Assembly (NCBI GenBank): GCA_030068075.1
Contig: CM057831.1
Coordinates: 7,887,464-7,951,463, forward strand
Direction of reading: 5' to 3'
Length of the DNA stretch: 64,000 bases
Source of the DNA: Paguma larvata
Lineage: Eukaryota; Chordata; Mammalia; Carnivora; Viverridae
Shown here: positions 46,090 through 57,733 of the stretch, one piece after another
Numbering within the stretch: position 1 is the stretch's first letter
How the letters are laid out: each line of letters begins with the position of its first letter
Position numbers and translations under genes: made by a program
The notes under the pieces: generated by a model
What the model saw: only the letters and a program-made list of their open reading frames with translations
The model's database searches: none
Told to the model about the DNA's origin: nothing

Positions 46090-48492
46090 ATTCTTGTTAC
46101 CACGCGTCCCAGCCTATCGGTAACACTCAACACGCATTCAATAACTGATGAGTGATAAACGGTCTTACTGCAGTAGATGCCAACTCTAGAAAAAGGTAAT
46201 TTAGTCATAAACATTCTAGAATGAAAGGGATGTATTTCCTAGCAACGGGGGCATAATACGTGCCCGGGACATAAATACACACAACGTACACACACACCGG
46301 ACACAGATGCTCAAAGTAGAGTTGGGCCTTTGTGCTTAATTTCTAAAATGCCACCCCGTCTTATCCGCATTCGACCCCGTCCCTGATGGGAGACCGAACT
46401 CCTTCTCCTGTGGTGCCCTCCTTGCTCCTCCGCCCGCGCCGCCGAGTCGGCCCGTACCACAGAGAACCTCCTGCGATTCTGAGTTCCGGCGCGTAGAACC
46501 TATTCCCAGGGCTCTTTTAAGGGGTTCAAGGAATTTTCTGTCTCCACGGGCACTAGCAGGGAGCTGTCCATATTAGGGGTGCTTGTATCTGACGAACGAA
46601 TGCCTGAAAGCAGCTGAGCATGTACCCCCTGCATCACGCAACTATCAATAGCACAGAGTAGGAATCATTAAGCTAAGACCTTGGAGAACAGCCAGCGTTC
46701 TGTGAAGCCAGGTTCTCGACCGCCATTCAGATCACAGTCTGTCTTAAGCACAGGTGGTCTTCTTTCCTTTGTATGTAAGACACCGAAAACGTGTGCTGTG
46801 GTGTTGGGCTTCCCTCCCTTGGCATACCGTGTGAACATCACTGCATTCTCCTCATTGCATCTGGAGACACTTTACACTAATGTCTCAGGACATTAGACTA
46901 CGAAAGCCAAAATGACGTGCGCCCGGGCGTGGGGCTCGCTTCCTCCAAGGTACACTGGGTTTTGAGTGCCTAGACACCAGTAACAAAAACCTTGCTATTT
47001 TCTTTTCCAAGCAACACAAAACACTTCATTGGATACGTACTTGTAAAAAGAGAAAAACTCATTTAGAGATGACCTATTTCACGCCTCCGAAAGGATTTCT
47101 AAATGTGTTTCAGGATTTGGCCCCATAGCTATTCATTTCTTTTTCTAACGTGATTTTAGCGTTTTAATTTATGACAGTCACATGTACCGTGTGACCTGCA
47201 CGTCGAACTCCCCCTGGGCCTGAATTTCCTACTTAAGCTGCTAAGGGTGTTTAAAGCAGAGTGCTGAGTGCCTTCTAAGGTACATTCCTCGTCAAGCAGC
47301 TAACTCCAGGCGCAACCGGGCAGAAACAATACAATATCCACGTTATCTTGGGAGGGAAACACAAAGTATTTTCCTAAGATGACTCCAGGAAAAAGTTGGA
47401 GTCAACTGTCGGACAGGGGCAAAATCTGTCATCCCAGAAACAGGCAATTCTATGTACGCCTCATACACGAAGTCCACTAACTTCAAAGAAAATTCAAAGC
47501 AAAATAAAACGGAACAAAAGGAAACAAACCAACTCCCCCACCCCACCCCCCAGTAGGGTGGTAGGCTTTTCTTTGATTGTAACTTAGGAGAGAAATCTAC
47601 CTGAAGGACTCTGACCCTGGGCAATGGTTTGGCTGTCTCTGTATTTTAACAGAGGACTCCGGGGACAATTTAGATTACGGTTTGCTCTTCAATATTACAG
47701 CATATACCTTCATGAATGAAACTACGTGGACAACTTGCCATGATTTAAAAAAGAGAAAAAAAAAGGAAGTGAGGGCTTGCCAATAGCAAGAGTTGAAACA
47801 GAAATATGTGGTCGGGATGTCAATGGGCACGGGATGGAAGGACACCGAAGAAACTCATGACAAACCACGACGAGACTCTGGATGGCTCCCATTTCAGTTC
47901 CGTCCCTCGAATGGTTTTTTATTTAAAAAGGGATTCTAATGACACTAAAGGCCTAATAGTTGGAAGGCTGCAACAAGGTCGGTGCGGGAGGTTGACATCA
48001 AATATTCCTTTCAGGACTCTAGAGCCTTCAAAAAGTCCTCCCTAGATAAAGCTACCTCTAGACGGGAGTCTCCGCAGGAAGGTCAGGAGACCGGCTCCAC
48101 GTAGGATGGACGGGACAGAGAGACTCCCAGCTCCTCCCACCCACCCGGTCTAGGATTCTAGATGGCACCAGCCCGTCGGATTGGGCTCCCAATTTCTTGC
48201 TTTCAAGGGTCCCCAGGATGAAGCTTGGATGTGCTTTTGAGGGAGTCGGCCTCAGTGGCAGTCTGCTTCCCTAACGAGGGGAGCGACTGGATATCCTGCC
48301 TACGGAAGATACAAGAGAACACAGGAACACTTCCTTTCAGAGAAATCAGAAATCCACTATGGCCTTTCGAGTTTCAAAATATTTTTCTATTGCATCCGTA
48401 CATTTTCTTGTAATGAAACCCTGACCTGGGCAATGGGCAATGGGTTTCAGGCTACTGCATCTGAGTGGGAGGAAAGAAATGGATGGCCGTGC

Positions 48493-48569
48493 GCTGCTTC
48501 TTTCTCTTTCTTTTCCTTCCTTCCTTTTCTTCCTTTTCCTTCTCTTTCTTCCTTTTCTTTCTTTCTTTC

Positions 48570-48620
<51 letters not shown>

Positions 48621-48622
48621 TC

Positions 48623-48706
<84 letters not shown>

Positions 48707-48748
48707 CCTGCCTGCCTGCCTGCCTTTCTTTCCCTCTTCTTCCTTTTT
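48493..48748. repeat. (TTTC)n tract with CT and TGCC blocks
   Basis: About 250 bp of pure pyrimidine on the plus strand. Imperfect TTCC/TTTC leads into long perfect TTTC arrays (from about 48560), then CT (about 48674-48702) and TGCC (48706-48724) units. In the CADM1 sense strand it is GAAA. It produces four overlapping long open frames of Ser, Phe and Leu, or Lys and Glu, that are not genes. Expected to be highly variable in length. Confidence 0.97.
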
Positions 48749-50172
48749 TTTTTTCCCCCAAGCTCAGGCTTTATGTTCCTGTCACTGGATTTAGCTGGTG
48801 CAGCTTCTAAGGCTAATGGGGGCTGTAATGCAGCAAACAGAGCAAGAGAGAAGAAGAGCGGAAATTAATTTAGCTACCCACTTGTCACGATCCAGTCTGG
48901 AAGACGTTTTAGGAACCCATCTTAATCTCGGGGGTAGCCTGGACCTTTCGAATGGGACACGCAATCATTCAGCTTCATAACCTTTAATCTGTTTGAAGTA
49001 AGGAGCAAATGCTAAATTCCACAAGTGTACCTTCTGGGCAAGATAAATATACGTCACACTGCTGGTTAAGACGCAGGAAGCCCGGATGAGCACATCCGTT
49101 AAGGCAACGGATTCTACAATATTGTCCGAGTGGCGATTTTACTTTACTCTTGGGTGTGCCGGCGAGAATCTGGGGGCTCATCACCACAGATGACTTTCGT
49201 GTGGAGAGAGGGTTCAAGGGCCAACGTTGAAAGGCTAAGGCGCAGCTACGAGACCATCATGCATCACCCGGAGCCCCGAGGCCAGGAGCAGAGGGACAGA
49301 AGCCAAGACAAACCGTATGTAAAGGCGACTTCTAGACGGACAGAAATACTGCATTGTTTGTTTTTACAATTTCCTCTCAAACGGAGTCTCCGCGGTTGGA
49401 ACTGTGACCATGGACAGTTGCGGCCGTTTGACACAACGTGAGCTTTACTCTGGGGTGACAAATTAAAGCTGGGGGTGGAGGCGCCTCTGCTGTGTTGCTG
49501 AGGATGGGGGAAGGGGTTCAGGCGAGAGGCCAGCCACAAATGACAAGCGTTGTCCCATGATATGGAGACACGGGGTGTTTCTACAGAGTGAGTAAGGCCT
49601 CCACTGCCTTGTAATATAGACCTGGCTAGCCACCTAGATAGAACCTTCTACAACAATGAGAGGCACTAAGGGCCGGCTGATCCCTGGGCCCCTTCTGCAA
49701 AGACGAACAGACTACCTGCACAGGGCAGTGGCGGGTGGAGGCGTGATTCACACGGACAACCGGAGGGCCGTTCGTGGGAAATTTCACGAAAACCTGCCAT
49801 GAGGAACTCCAGCTCAATTCGGTTTCCAGCCCAGATAAGGGGCAAGACCTCATGAAAGGCAAAAACCTAGCTCCTGGGGAATCGACAGCCTGGCTGGCCT
49901 GGAACCGGTTAGCAAGGAGCGTCTTCACTGTGGTTATGAATGAGGCAGAGAGTGGGAGGGGTCTACGCGCTAAGCGACCAAGCGGCAGAAAGAAGGAAGT
50001 GCAAGAAGGGAAACAGAAATAACACGCCGACGAGAATTCAGGAAGCAGCCTGCATGGAGTGGAGGTTAGAGCGAGACACAGAAACCAATTGATGGATTTT
50101 CAGAAGATTTTAAGGGATGGGCAGGCACTGAGGTTTTCATGATTAACCTTCAGAAAAACCCGCACTAGTGGC

Positions 50173-50198
50173 TTTTTTTTTTTTTTTTTTTTTTTTTT
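50173..50198. repeat. Poly-T run (26)
   Basis: The longest T homopolymer in the window. Confidence 0.9.
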
Positions 50199-51443
50199 GG
50201 TAAGGTTCTCTTCGTCCCACTGTGATGGTTAGGAAAGTGAAGAAAGCAGATCAGGTGATCTATCGTCCTGCTTCATAAACCTCCTCTTCCCCCAAACACT
50301 CTGGATTTTCGCCATGCCTCTGTCTCACCGACTCCTGTGAAAACCGAACACGTCTCCAGAAAGTCAGCTGTAAAGGATGGCTGGCCCAAAGAGGGCCTAC
50401 ACACAAAGAATGATGAATTAAATATTCAGTGTTCTAGAAGAAGTCCTGCCATAGCGCTGTACCCTGGGGCACGTACCCCAGAGACCCCGCAGCCTCCTCG
50501 GACAACGGAAAGAAGCGGGAAAGCTGTCTTTGAACGAGATTTTTTTTTTTCCCCATAGAATAACTGCTTTTACTGGTCCTGTAAACAGCGGCTGGGGGAG
50601 GCCCGACCTAAGGAAACCCTGCACGTCTAGTAGACGTGACGCAACCATGACCTTTCCCAGCTTGGCAGGTGGCGGAAGCTCCGAGGCTCCCAGGCGAGCG
50701 CCCTCAGGCAGGAGGAGAGCCGCCGGGTACCGGGGAGGGATGCATTGCGTGGCCCTGCCCTCGGCGATGGGAAGCAGGAGACAGCGAAACTCATTTGGAA
50801 GAGTTTCAGACGGTGCAACCGAGATAAAGCCACAGAGTGACGACAGCCGTGGCCGCCGCCTCCTGCGAGGGGTACCTGCGTGCCCAGCACGGAGAAGACA
50901 GTGACTCCCTCTGGCCTCCTGATCCAGGCAGCACAAACAGGGAGTAACGCTGTCAGCAGGTACTCTCTGAGGCAGGAAGGATGGAGATGCATTTAGAAAC
51001 ACAGGCCCGCGTGGGCATGTTAAAGGGTGTGTATTTTCCTCCGTACTGACTAAAGATGGAATTAAGACGAGGGGAAGATCCGAAGCCAGAATACTTACCG
51101 TGTCATCAACCGTGGCTACGCCTAAGCTATCGGCATGTCCTCTGATGGCCAGGCTGCCAATTTCCCTAGCGTGTGGCTTTGAACAGGGATGCTGGAGAGG
51201 AGAATTCTCTTAGGCACAAGCTGCCAAATATCTCATCTACTGTTCAAGGCCTGGATGTTAAAGATTTTCTGAGGTCCTTAGGACTCAACGTGAGAACAAA
51301 GTCGCTAATGTCTTTGAAGTTCCAAAACAAAGGAACGGTTGAATTCCAGGGATTTAAAGAGAACTGTTAGACTTCTTTGCATACACACCAGAAAGACAAT
51401 ATACATTCAGGACATTTTTTCAGTGGCAATGAAGGTACCGTAC

Positions 51444-51521
51444 CTGTGATGATGGTAAGGATGATGGTGGTGGTGGTGGTGGTGGTGGTGGTGGTGGTGG
51501 GAGGGATAGTTGTGGGGGGAT
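51444..51521 (-). CDS. CADM1: CADM1 stalk exon 1: threonine-rich, mucin-like (78 bp)
   Basis: After a poly-T tract and ATCCAG acceptor, the exon completes an Asp codon and reads PPTTIPP, then eleven threonines all encoded by ACC, then IILTIIT, ending with one base before donor GTACGG. Known CADM1 carries a similar threonine-rich stalk that is heavily O-glycosylated. Human CADM1, as I remember it, has a somewhat longer threonine run and one more proline. The exon is 26 codons long with phase 1 at both ends, so it can be skipped in frame. On the plus strand the repeat appears as (GGT)11 at 51466-51498. Being a pure trinucleotide repeat, its length is likely to vary between alleles and species. 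Confidence 0.95.
51466..51498. repeat. CADM1: (GGT)11 trinucleotide repeat, coding
   Basis: Eleven perfect GGT units on the plus strand, read as ACC threonine codons in CADM1 stalk exon 1. Confidence 0.97.
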
Positions 51522-51815
51522 CTGGATAAAAAAAAAAAAAGGAAAATCAAACCCACAATGCTGAACACAACAATGATCAGTAATGACACAACGAAGGCAT
51601 GAGGACACTGAGATGTTTGTTTGATGACTTCCCCCCTCTGCAACCAAAAGCCTCCCTTCCCTGCCCTCCCCTCCCCCAAAGATTTGTGCCTTGTAATCCG
51701 AACCCAAAACCTTAACGGGAAAAACTAAGAAAAGAAGAGAAGAGATTTGCATTAATGAAGCGACCTAGGGATGAGGAGACGTGAAGGAGAGAAGGAAGGA
51801 GGAACCAAAACAGGA

Positions 51816-51833
51816 CCGCCCCCCCCCCCCCCC
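51816..51833. repeat. C18 homopolymer
   Basis: A run of about eighteen cytosines about 300 bp upstream (in CADM1 sense) of stalk exon 1. Confidence 0.9.
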
Positions 51834-54214
51834 GAGTCTGATTTCAAAGGTGAGGTTAAGCCAGCCCAGCACCCGAGAGAGTACAGTGATTGTCGTTTCG
51901 TTTTATGCTTTCGCAGATGGGAGAGAGGAGGAGGGGATGGCGCCGCTCTAAAGGGCTCCCATCGGCCAAGGATGAGTGTGTTCCTGCTCCCCTGCTCTCC
52001 GTGACGGTTAACTTCATTATTCTCCATCAATACATCCCAGCAGGAAGTAGAACTACTTCTATACTTGTAATAAATACAAAGAAGAGAGAATGTCACCACT
52101 AAATATCAAGTTCCAGGCATGGGAGATTTTCCTGAGATTTTATTTTTTAGAAGTCAATAAATTTTTACAACTTATAAATATAAATACGTGAGTTGCCTTT
52201 GTTCCCGTGAAAAGCCTGACCCAAGCGGAAGGTGGCGATAAAACCAAAAGACCGCCTTCCATCTTGTAAACAAGGGAACGAAATATAAGCGAGGCTTGAC
52301 CCTCAGAGGCAGGAATCCCAGAGGGAATCCTCCGTCAGAGGTTTGCTACACTGTATATTCTTCTACCAGCTCCAAAATTATTTGGGGGGACAGGGGGAGG
52401 GCACATATGAAAGAGAAAAAAGAAAATTCTAAGCCCCAGTGATCAAACTGAATGTGTTAAATTGTCAGCGAGACTTTGAACTAAGCAATCATTCTGCTAT
52501 AATAGCGCGTAAGACGATTTGAAGGCTTTTGATTTTAAATTTTATCTAAAGCACGTCAACTTTTTCTCCCTGACACATCTGGTGTCCTTTTATCTCCAAG
52601 TGAGCTCTCGGATTGTCTAATTAATACATCAAAACTTTAATTATATCGTGCACCTTTATTGGCTTTGGTACAACTTCCCGAAAGTTTATGAAAACACTAT
52701 CTTGCTGCCTGGTTGCCAGGTCTGCTTAAAATGATTCCTACTACCGATCAGCAACCTGGCGTTTTCAACTTCCTCGCAAACTTCTCTCACGCATACGCAA
52801 TGGGTGAGTGTGACAGGGAAGGCTCAGCGGCAAACTGTTCTGTTTTACGGGAGACTCTGCTCGTTTAAGGTGGGGACACGAGCAGCGTAAAGCAGCCTCA
52901 CCTGTGAGTCCGAAAAGGCGCTCATTAAAAAATAAATAAATAAAATCTCCTCTTCCTCCTCCAGGAAGCAGGCTGATTAAATTAGTGATTTCAAACTCCC
53001 TTTGTGGACGAACAGGCAGAACGCCGTCGTGCTCTTTGGACACTTTCTTAAGAAACTGGCGCCAGGTCAGGAAGCGTTCAGTGACCTACCCCTTGCTGTC
53101 CGCACCAGGACAGATACAGATGAGTGAGCTGCGCGGGCCCCCAAGCCCAGCTCTGAAGACACCCTGTGCCTTTTACCCACCTCGGCTGCACCCAGAGAGG
53201 GGCCTGTTGCCCAGCATGGGGGCGGCTAATGTGGTTGTTCTGTTCTGGTTCAATTACACTGTTTTATCACCTGAAAAGGAACATCTGAACCTCAGAGACT
53301 TCCCCTGATCCACGCTAATGCTATTTCTGGACCTACCTTTCTAAGTATTGGCCTGAAACGTGTGACATCCACGATACAAGCAAAGGGGACCTGAAGGCCC
53401 GTTTTTGAAATACGATTTGAAAATACGATTATGAGCAAGGGGTGGGCCAGACTCACAAGGGCAGAGACTTCAGAAAAAAGGTCACGGGTCCCTTTCATTT
53501 TGTGAAAATCACACACTTTCAATTATTTTCATCACTACTGGGGTGACTGTTGTCCGTTCACGTCTGGCTCAAGTGACCTGTTAACAGCGAGAACCTCATT
53601 TCTCAGAACGTTTCTAGCGATCAGAGCAACGTGAGGCCACTATTTAAGAAAATACAGAGTCGGAGCTAATGAGCTGTGCTGGACACACAGAGGCTAAAAA
53701 GAACCAAACCAATTGGGGCTCAGGCACTAACCAGCTAGAATTCTCCAAGTATAGAAGGCACTTCCAGAGAATTAAACATTTTAAAGGCACTGGTTAATAC
53801 TTAGTTCATAAGGTACTCCGGAAATTCCCGTGGTAACATAAGAAATCACCTTTGAAAAGAGAAGCTACTCGTGATCTTCCCAAATTGCTAGAACATTTTA
53901 TTAATAGACTAGCAACACCTCAGGTGGGCAGTCTAGCCTGCCATTCCAGGCAGCACTGCTAACGCAGACTGAGGGAGGCAGTCACGTAGCCCTAACAAAT
54001 CCCTAGATGAGGGTGGTGGAGATGGCTGGAGAGATGGTGTGTGTGTGACGTGCTCGTCTAAACAGGTAGGTCGCCATGTTTCCTGGCTTTCAGTAACGCA
54101 CTCTGGCCCGGCGAGTAACTTCTAGAAGAACAGTCTTATGTCGGAGCAGAGTACTCTGCTGGGAAGTAGTGAGAATAAGAGGCGCTACAAAGAAAGACAC
54201 ACGTGTCCCTGTAG

Positions 54215-54400
54215 ATGCGGCCATCGAAGCATCGTGGTTCTGAGACATAGCTGGCCACTCTGGGAATCTGGGCAGCTTACGTGAAGCTTTCTAAGCTTCA
54301 GCTGCCATCTGTAAACCAGGATGGGGATCGCAGTGCCTCCTGGCGTTACTGTGGAGATTAGAGGCAGGGACCGAGGGGGCACTCGACAAATGCCAGCCAG
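54215..54400 (+). mobile_element. MIR SINE fragment
   Basis: 'aagcttcagctgccatctgt', 'aaaccaggatggggatcgca' and 'ctgtggagattagaggcagg' follow the MIR core and tail. Confidence 0.75.
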
Positions 54401-56095
54401 AAGCTGGTATCCAAAATTACGCAACCATATCTGCGGTCCATCAAATCCACAAAGCTTGGATCCACAAATCCTCATCTTGAGGTGTGGGAACGGCACGTAC
54501 AATCAATCAGAACTGCTTTTCCAAGTAATTTAGTCTTCTGAATCTAGGAAGCATGGAATCGGCTCGTGGGGGTTTGCCACCGCTTTTGCCTACTATAAAC
54601 CCGGGGAGTAGCAACGGAGGGGACTCGCGGGAGGCTCGAACCCTCACGTAATGAGAGCAGGAGGGATTTGGAAGCCAAAGAGAGGGATTTACCTTCTACC
54701 CCCTTTTGCGTGAACAGACTCCAAACAGTCTGAGGGGCAAGGTGGCTCTATGTGAGGGCAACTGAAAATAGGACACATGGCATCTCCTTGCACCTGCAAG
54801 GAACCGCCCTCCCCTTTACTCGACTCTCCTTAACCACTGGGCAGACTTAGTGCCATCATGTGTGCCAACCACAGACAACACAGGTAGTGTAACAAAAAAA
54901 AGTATCTCCGAAGTTTATACATAAGGTAAGTCGGTGCGATCCTGTAATTCTGCATGCTGTTAAAAGGGGGAAAAAAACCCAAACCCTCGAGGACACGTTA
55001 AGGATTGTATTTTAATATCCAGTCAGATATGGTGTAAGGCGTGCTGTCTGAGAAACAGACAGGGACTCCTATTTTCCTCTTTTCTTCATAAGCAAAGTGG
55101 CCCGGTTCTAGGACACAATGGTGTAAGTATTCTATGGGCAGAGCTGTAGGTTCACAGACACCTACGGTTGGATTATTTACAGTGCTAACTAACACGGAGA
55201 CGGAAACGTACACGCACCCCCGTATATTGATAAGATACTGAAAATCTCGTGCTTCTGGTTACTCATTCCGGGTCACGTCAGTTCATGGTTATGCTTCCTG
55301 GCCTAAAACCAACCAAGAGACTTCAAGTGGCCGGAAGGGACTCAATTTGTCATCTGAAGAGCAGAGAGGGAGCGCATTCCTCAACTACATTGAGAATATT
55401 CACCACACACACAAAGGACAATAAGCTATAAACGGGAAAAAAAAGTTTAAAATGCCCGACACGTTATGTTCAATGAATATGTGTTGGGCTAGAGAATGTA
55501 ATTCATGGTAATATGCTTTAACAATCCTGTGAAAAGATATTCAGAAAACAAATTTTTAAAAAATGCATTCGTGTCTAAAGGAGTAGCTATGGGCGGTTTA
55601 TGTAGCTACTAAGGACCTTATATATGTTTTCTCCAAGTATTTCCCGGCTTGCGACATCTTCCAGAACCTAATAGTTTCACGCTGAAGACAGGAGACTTGT
55701 GTTCACCTAGCTGAGGGATCCCAGGGAAATACCACTGGGAATAAACTTCCTGAGCTAAACAGCCATTAATTGGTAAGGCCGAATTTTGCAGTCATTATTT
55801 CTAACATCACCTCCGTTGCCTGTGCCCGAGGACACAGCTTTCCTACTCAGCAGGACCAGGGACTGTGGCCTAGCGGGAAATTCCCGCGATTAGAGAGAGA
55901 GAAGACAAGTCACCAGCCTCCCAGGTAGAGACACTGGGGTCCACCTCAGGCCAGGCTTCTTTAAGTTCTGGAAGAAAACACACTGGCTTTCGGTTTTCAA
56001 CGTGACCAACAGCTCTGAGAGTGACTCACGGGCAGCGGCTACATGTCAACGAGTCTAGTAGTCTAGGAGAAGGAGTGTTTGATCTTTCCACGTAC

Positions 56096-56268
56096 CGTAA
56101 ACATACAGCATATAATCCGAGTGAGCTTTCCCCACTATGTTGGAAGCTTCACAGCGGTATGTACCATTATCTGTTTTGTTTAGGTTATTGATGAACAGGT
56201 TGGGCCCGGACAGGACGGCGTGTTGAGGCATTTCGTCATCGACTCGAACCCAGGTCACCATCACAGGC
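56096..56268 (-). CDS. CADM1: CADM1 exon: C-terminal part of third Ig domain (173 bp)
   Basis: The acceptor CTCCGCAG, after a pyrimidine-rich tract, is followed by G completing the glutamine codon. The exon then reads [15 protein letters not shown] through [14 protein letters not shown] to MLYVY, with a final G of a split codon before donor GTACGT. Visible Ig hallmarks are the core tryptophan in VTW, the D-x-G-x-Y-x-C motif in DNGTYRC, and the closing cysteine that pairs with the one in the preceding exon. Two N-glycosylation sequons overlap the F-strand region (NKT and NGT). The domain sits closest to the membrane of the three Ig domains. If the intron behind it were retained, the frame would end after about 13 more residues (TAG near 56053). 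Confidence 0.97.
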
Positions 56269-57116
56269 CTGCGGAGCAAAGAGGAAGAAGACAGGTGGCT
56301 TTCAGAGCTTCTGCCAAGATGTCCGCGCCAGCTCCTCACCCACGCACTGAAGGAGGCGCACGCAGGGTGACACAGTTAGGGAGGGCCTGCGGGACGTGTT
56401 TTCGGTTCACAGAATTACAGCTGTGAAGTCCCCCCAAAACCTGTTTGGAATCGACTTTTGGCTCCACGTTATCAGGTGTTGAAAAACTTTCAATAGGACC
56501 ACAAGCTGGAGCCTCATTACTTCCAGGTCGTCTTGAACGAATCAGCAAATAAACCAGTGTGCCCTATTTTTATGCCCTGCTGTGTGGTTTCACACCAATT
56601 CAGACAGGACAGAGCTCACCCGTTGTTAATCAGCTCCTTAATTAGGGGGAAAAAAATCAAATTCTTGGCTAGCGATACAAGCATTAATCTGATGGTTACT
56701 AATACACCAAGACCCTTGCTTAGAAGCCAGTTGTGATCTTTAAATGGAATTGGAGTTTTGCAAAAAGAAATGGACTTTATTTTTATTTATTTTTTTTACA
56801 CCCGAATAGTGCTTTCTTTTGGCCTCTGGGTTGGAAAAACCACCTCTGTTCATTCTAGAAAGATGCAGTCACTTTCTTCCCCGGTTACCCCTACTCATAA
56901 CCTGCCTCCCTCATCCAGTCCACCTTTTCTGTGTGTTCCTCAGCAAATTGCCTTGTTTTGCTGGCTCTCCAAGTCCCACACGCTGTTACCCTCTCCCTGT
57001 GTGTGCACCGGCACGCCCTGTGGCTCAAGGGTGAGGCTTCCGGGTCAGTCACTGAGGGGCACATCTCCACATGGGCTCCTTATGGCACTTTTTCAGAGGC
57101 ACGTGGTACCATGTTT

Positions 57117-57320
57117 GGGGCGCCTGGGTGGCTCAGTCGGTTAAGCATCCGACTTCGGTTCAGGTCATGATCTCATGGGTCGTGAGTTCGAGCCCCTGCA
57201 TCGGGCTCTGTGCTCTCTGCGTGGAGCCTGCTTTGGGATCCTCTGTCTTTCTCTCTCTTCACCTCCCCTCCACACACTCTCTCTCTCTCAAACAAATAAA
57301 CATTACAAAATAAATAAAGG
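57117..57320 (+). mobile_element. Carnivore tRNA-derived SINE, felid type
   Basis: Full head 'ggggcgcctgggtggctcag', a B-box-like 'gtgagttcgagcccc', then a CT tract and 'caaataaacatt' tail. Imperfect flanking repeats accatgttt (57108-57116) and accacattt (57321-57329). The consensus-like head makes this one of the youngest copies in the window. Confidence 0.93.
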
Positions 57321-57502
57321 ACCACATTTGTGTCCATCGGGGAAAAGCAAATTTCACAAAACGCTCCACAACCAAAACCACACAGGCACAGAGAATCTTT
57401 CAAACTCACGGACTCTCAAAACTCCCATTCTTCGAGACCGTTCTCTCAGCCTCCTGTGAAAGTGGGACCACAGGGAGGATGGTGCCTGAAACTCTCATTT
57501 TA

Positions 57503-57733
57503 TTCTTCTTTAAATTAAAAAAAAATTAATGCTTATTTTTGAGAGAGAAAGAGACAGAGAGCGTGAGTGGTGGGGAGAGGAGGGCAGAAAGAGAGGGAGA
57601 CACAGAATTTGAAGCAGGCTCTAGGCTCTGAGACATCAGCACAGAGCCTGACGCGGGGCTTGAATCCACGAACCATGAGATCATGACGCGAGCCGAAGTC
57701 AGATGCTTAACCGACGGGGCAACCCAGGTACCC
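57503..57733 (-). mobile_element. Carnivore tRNA-derived SINE, inverted
   Basis: The reverse complement reads the same family: the head lies near 57733 and the A-rich tail near 57515. A 17-bp target duplication with two mismatches flanks it (57486-57502 and 57734-57750). It faces the SINE at 57117-57320 across about 180 bp. Confidence 0.92.

Larger units (their letters stand above)
40525..51443 (-). other. CADM1: CADM1 intron between stalk exons 1 and 2
   Basis: A 10.9-kb intron holding a CpG-rich patch (40940-41480), a possible small inverted-repeat transposon relic (42321-42416), two young carnivore SINEs (45533-46089), a 250-bp TTTC tract (48493-48748) and several poly-T or poly-A runs. 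No further CADM1 exon is visible. Confidence 0.85.
51522..56095 (-). other. CADM1: CADM1 intron between Ig3 and stalk exon 1
   Basis: A 4.6-kb intron with a C18 homopolymer near 51816-51833, an AT-rich unique stretch (52440-52720) and a MIR fragment (54215-54400). Nothing coding is visible. Confidence 0.85.

Noticed and set aside
48433..48868. Serine/phenylalanine/leucine-rich and lysine/glutamate-rich proteins
   Set aside because: All are translations of the TTTC simple repeat in different frames.
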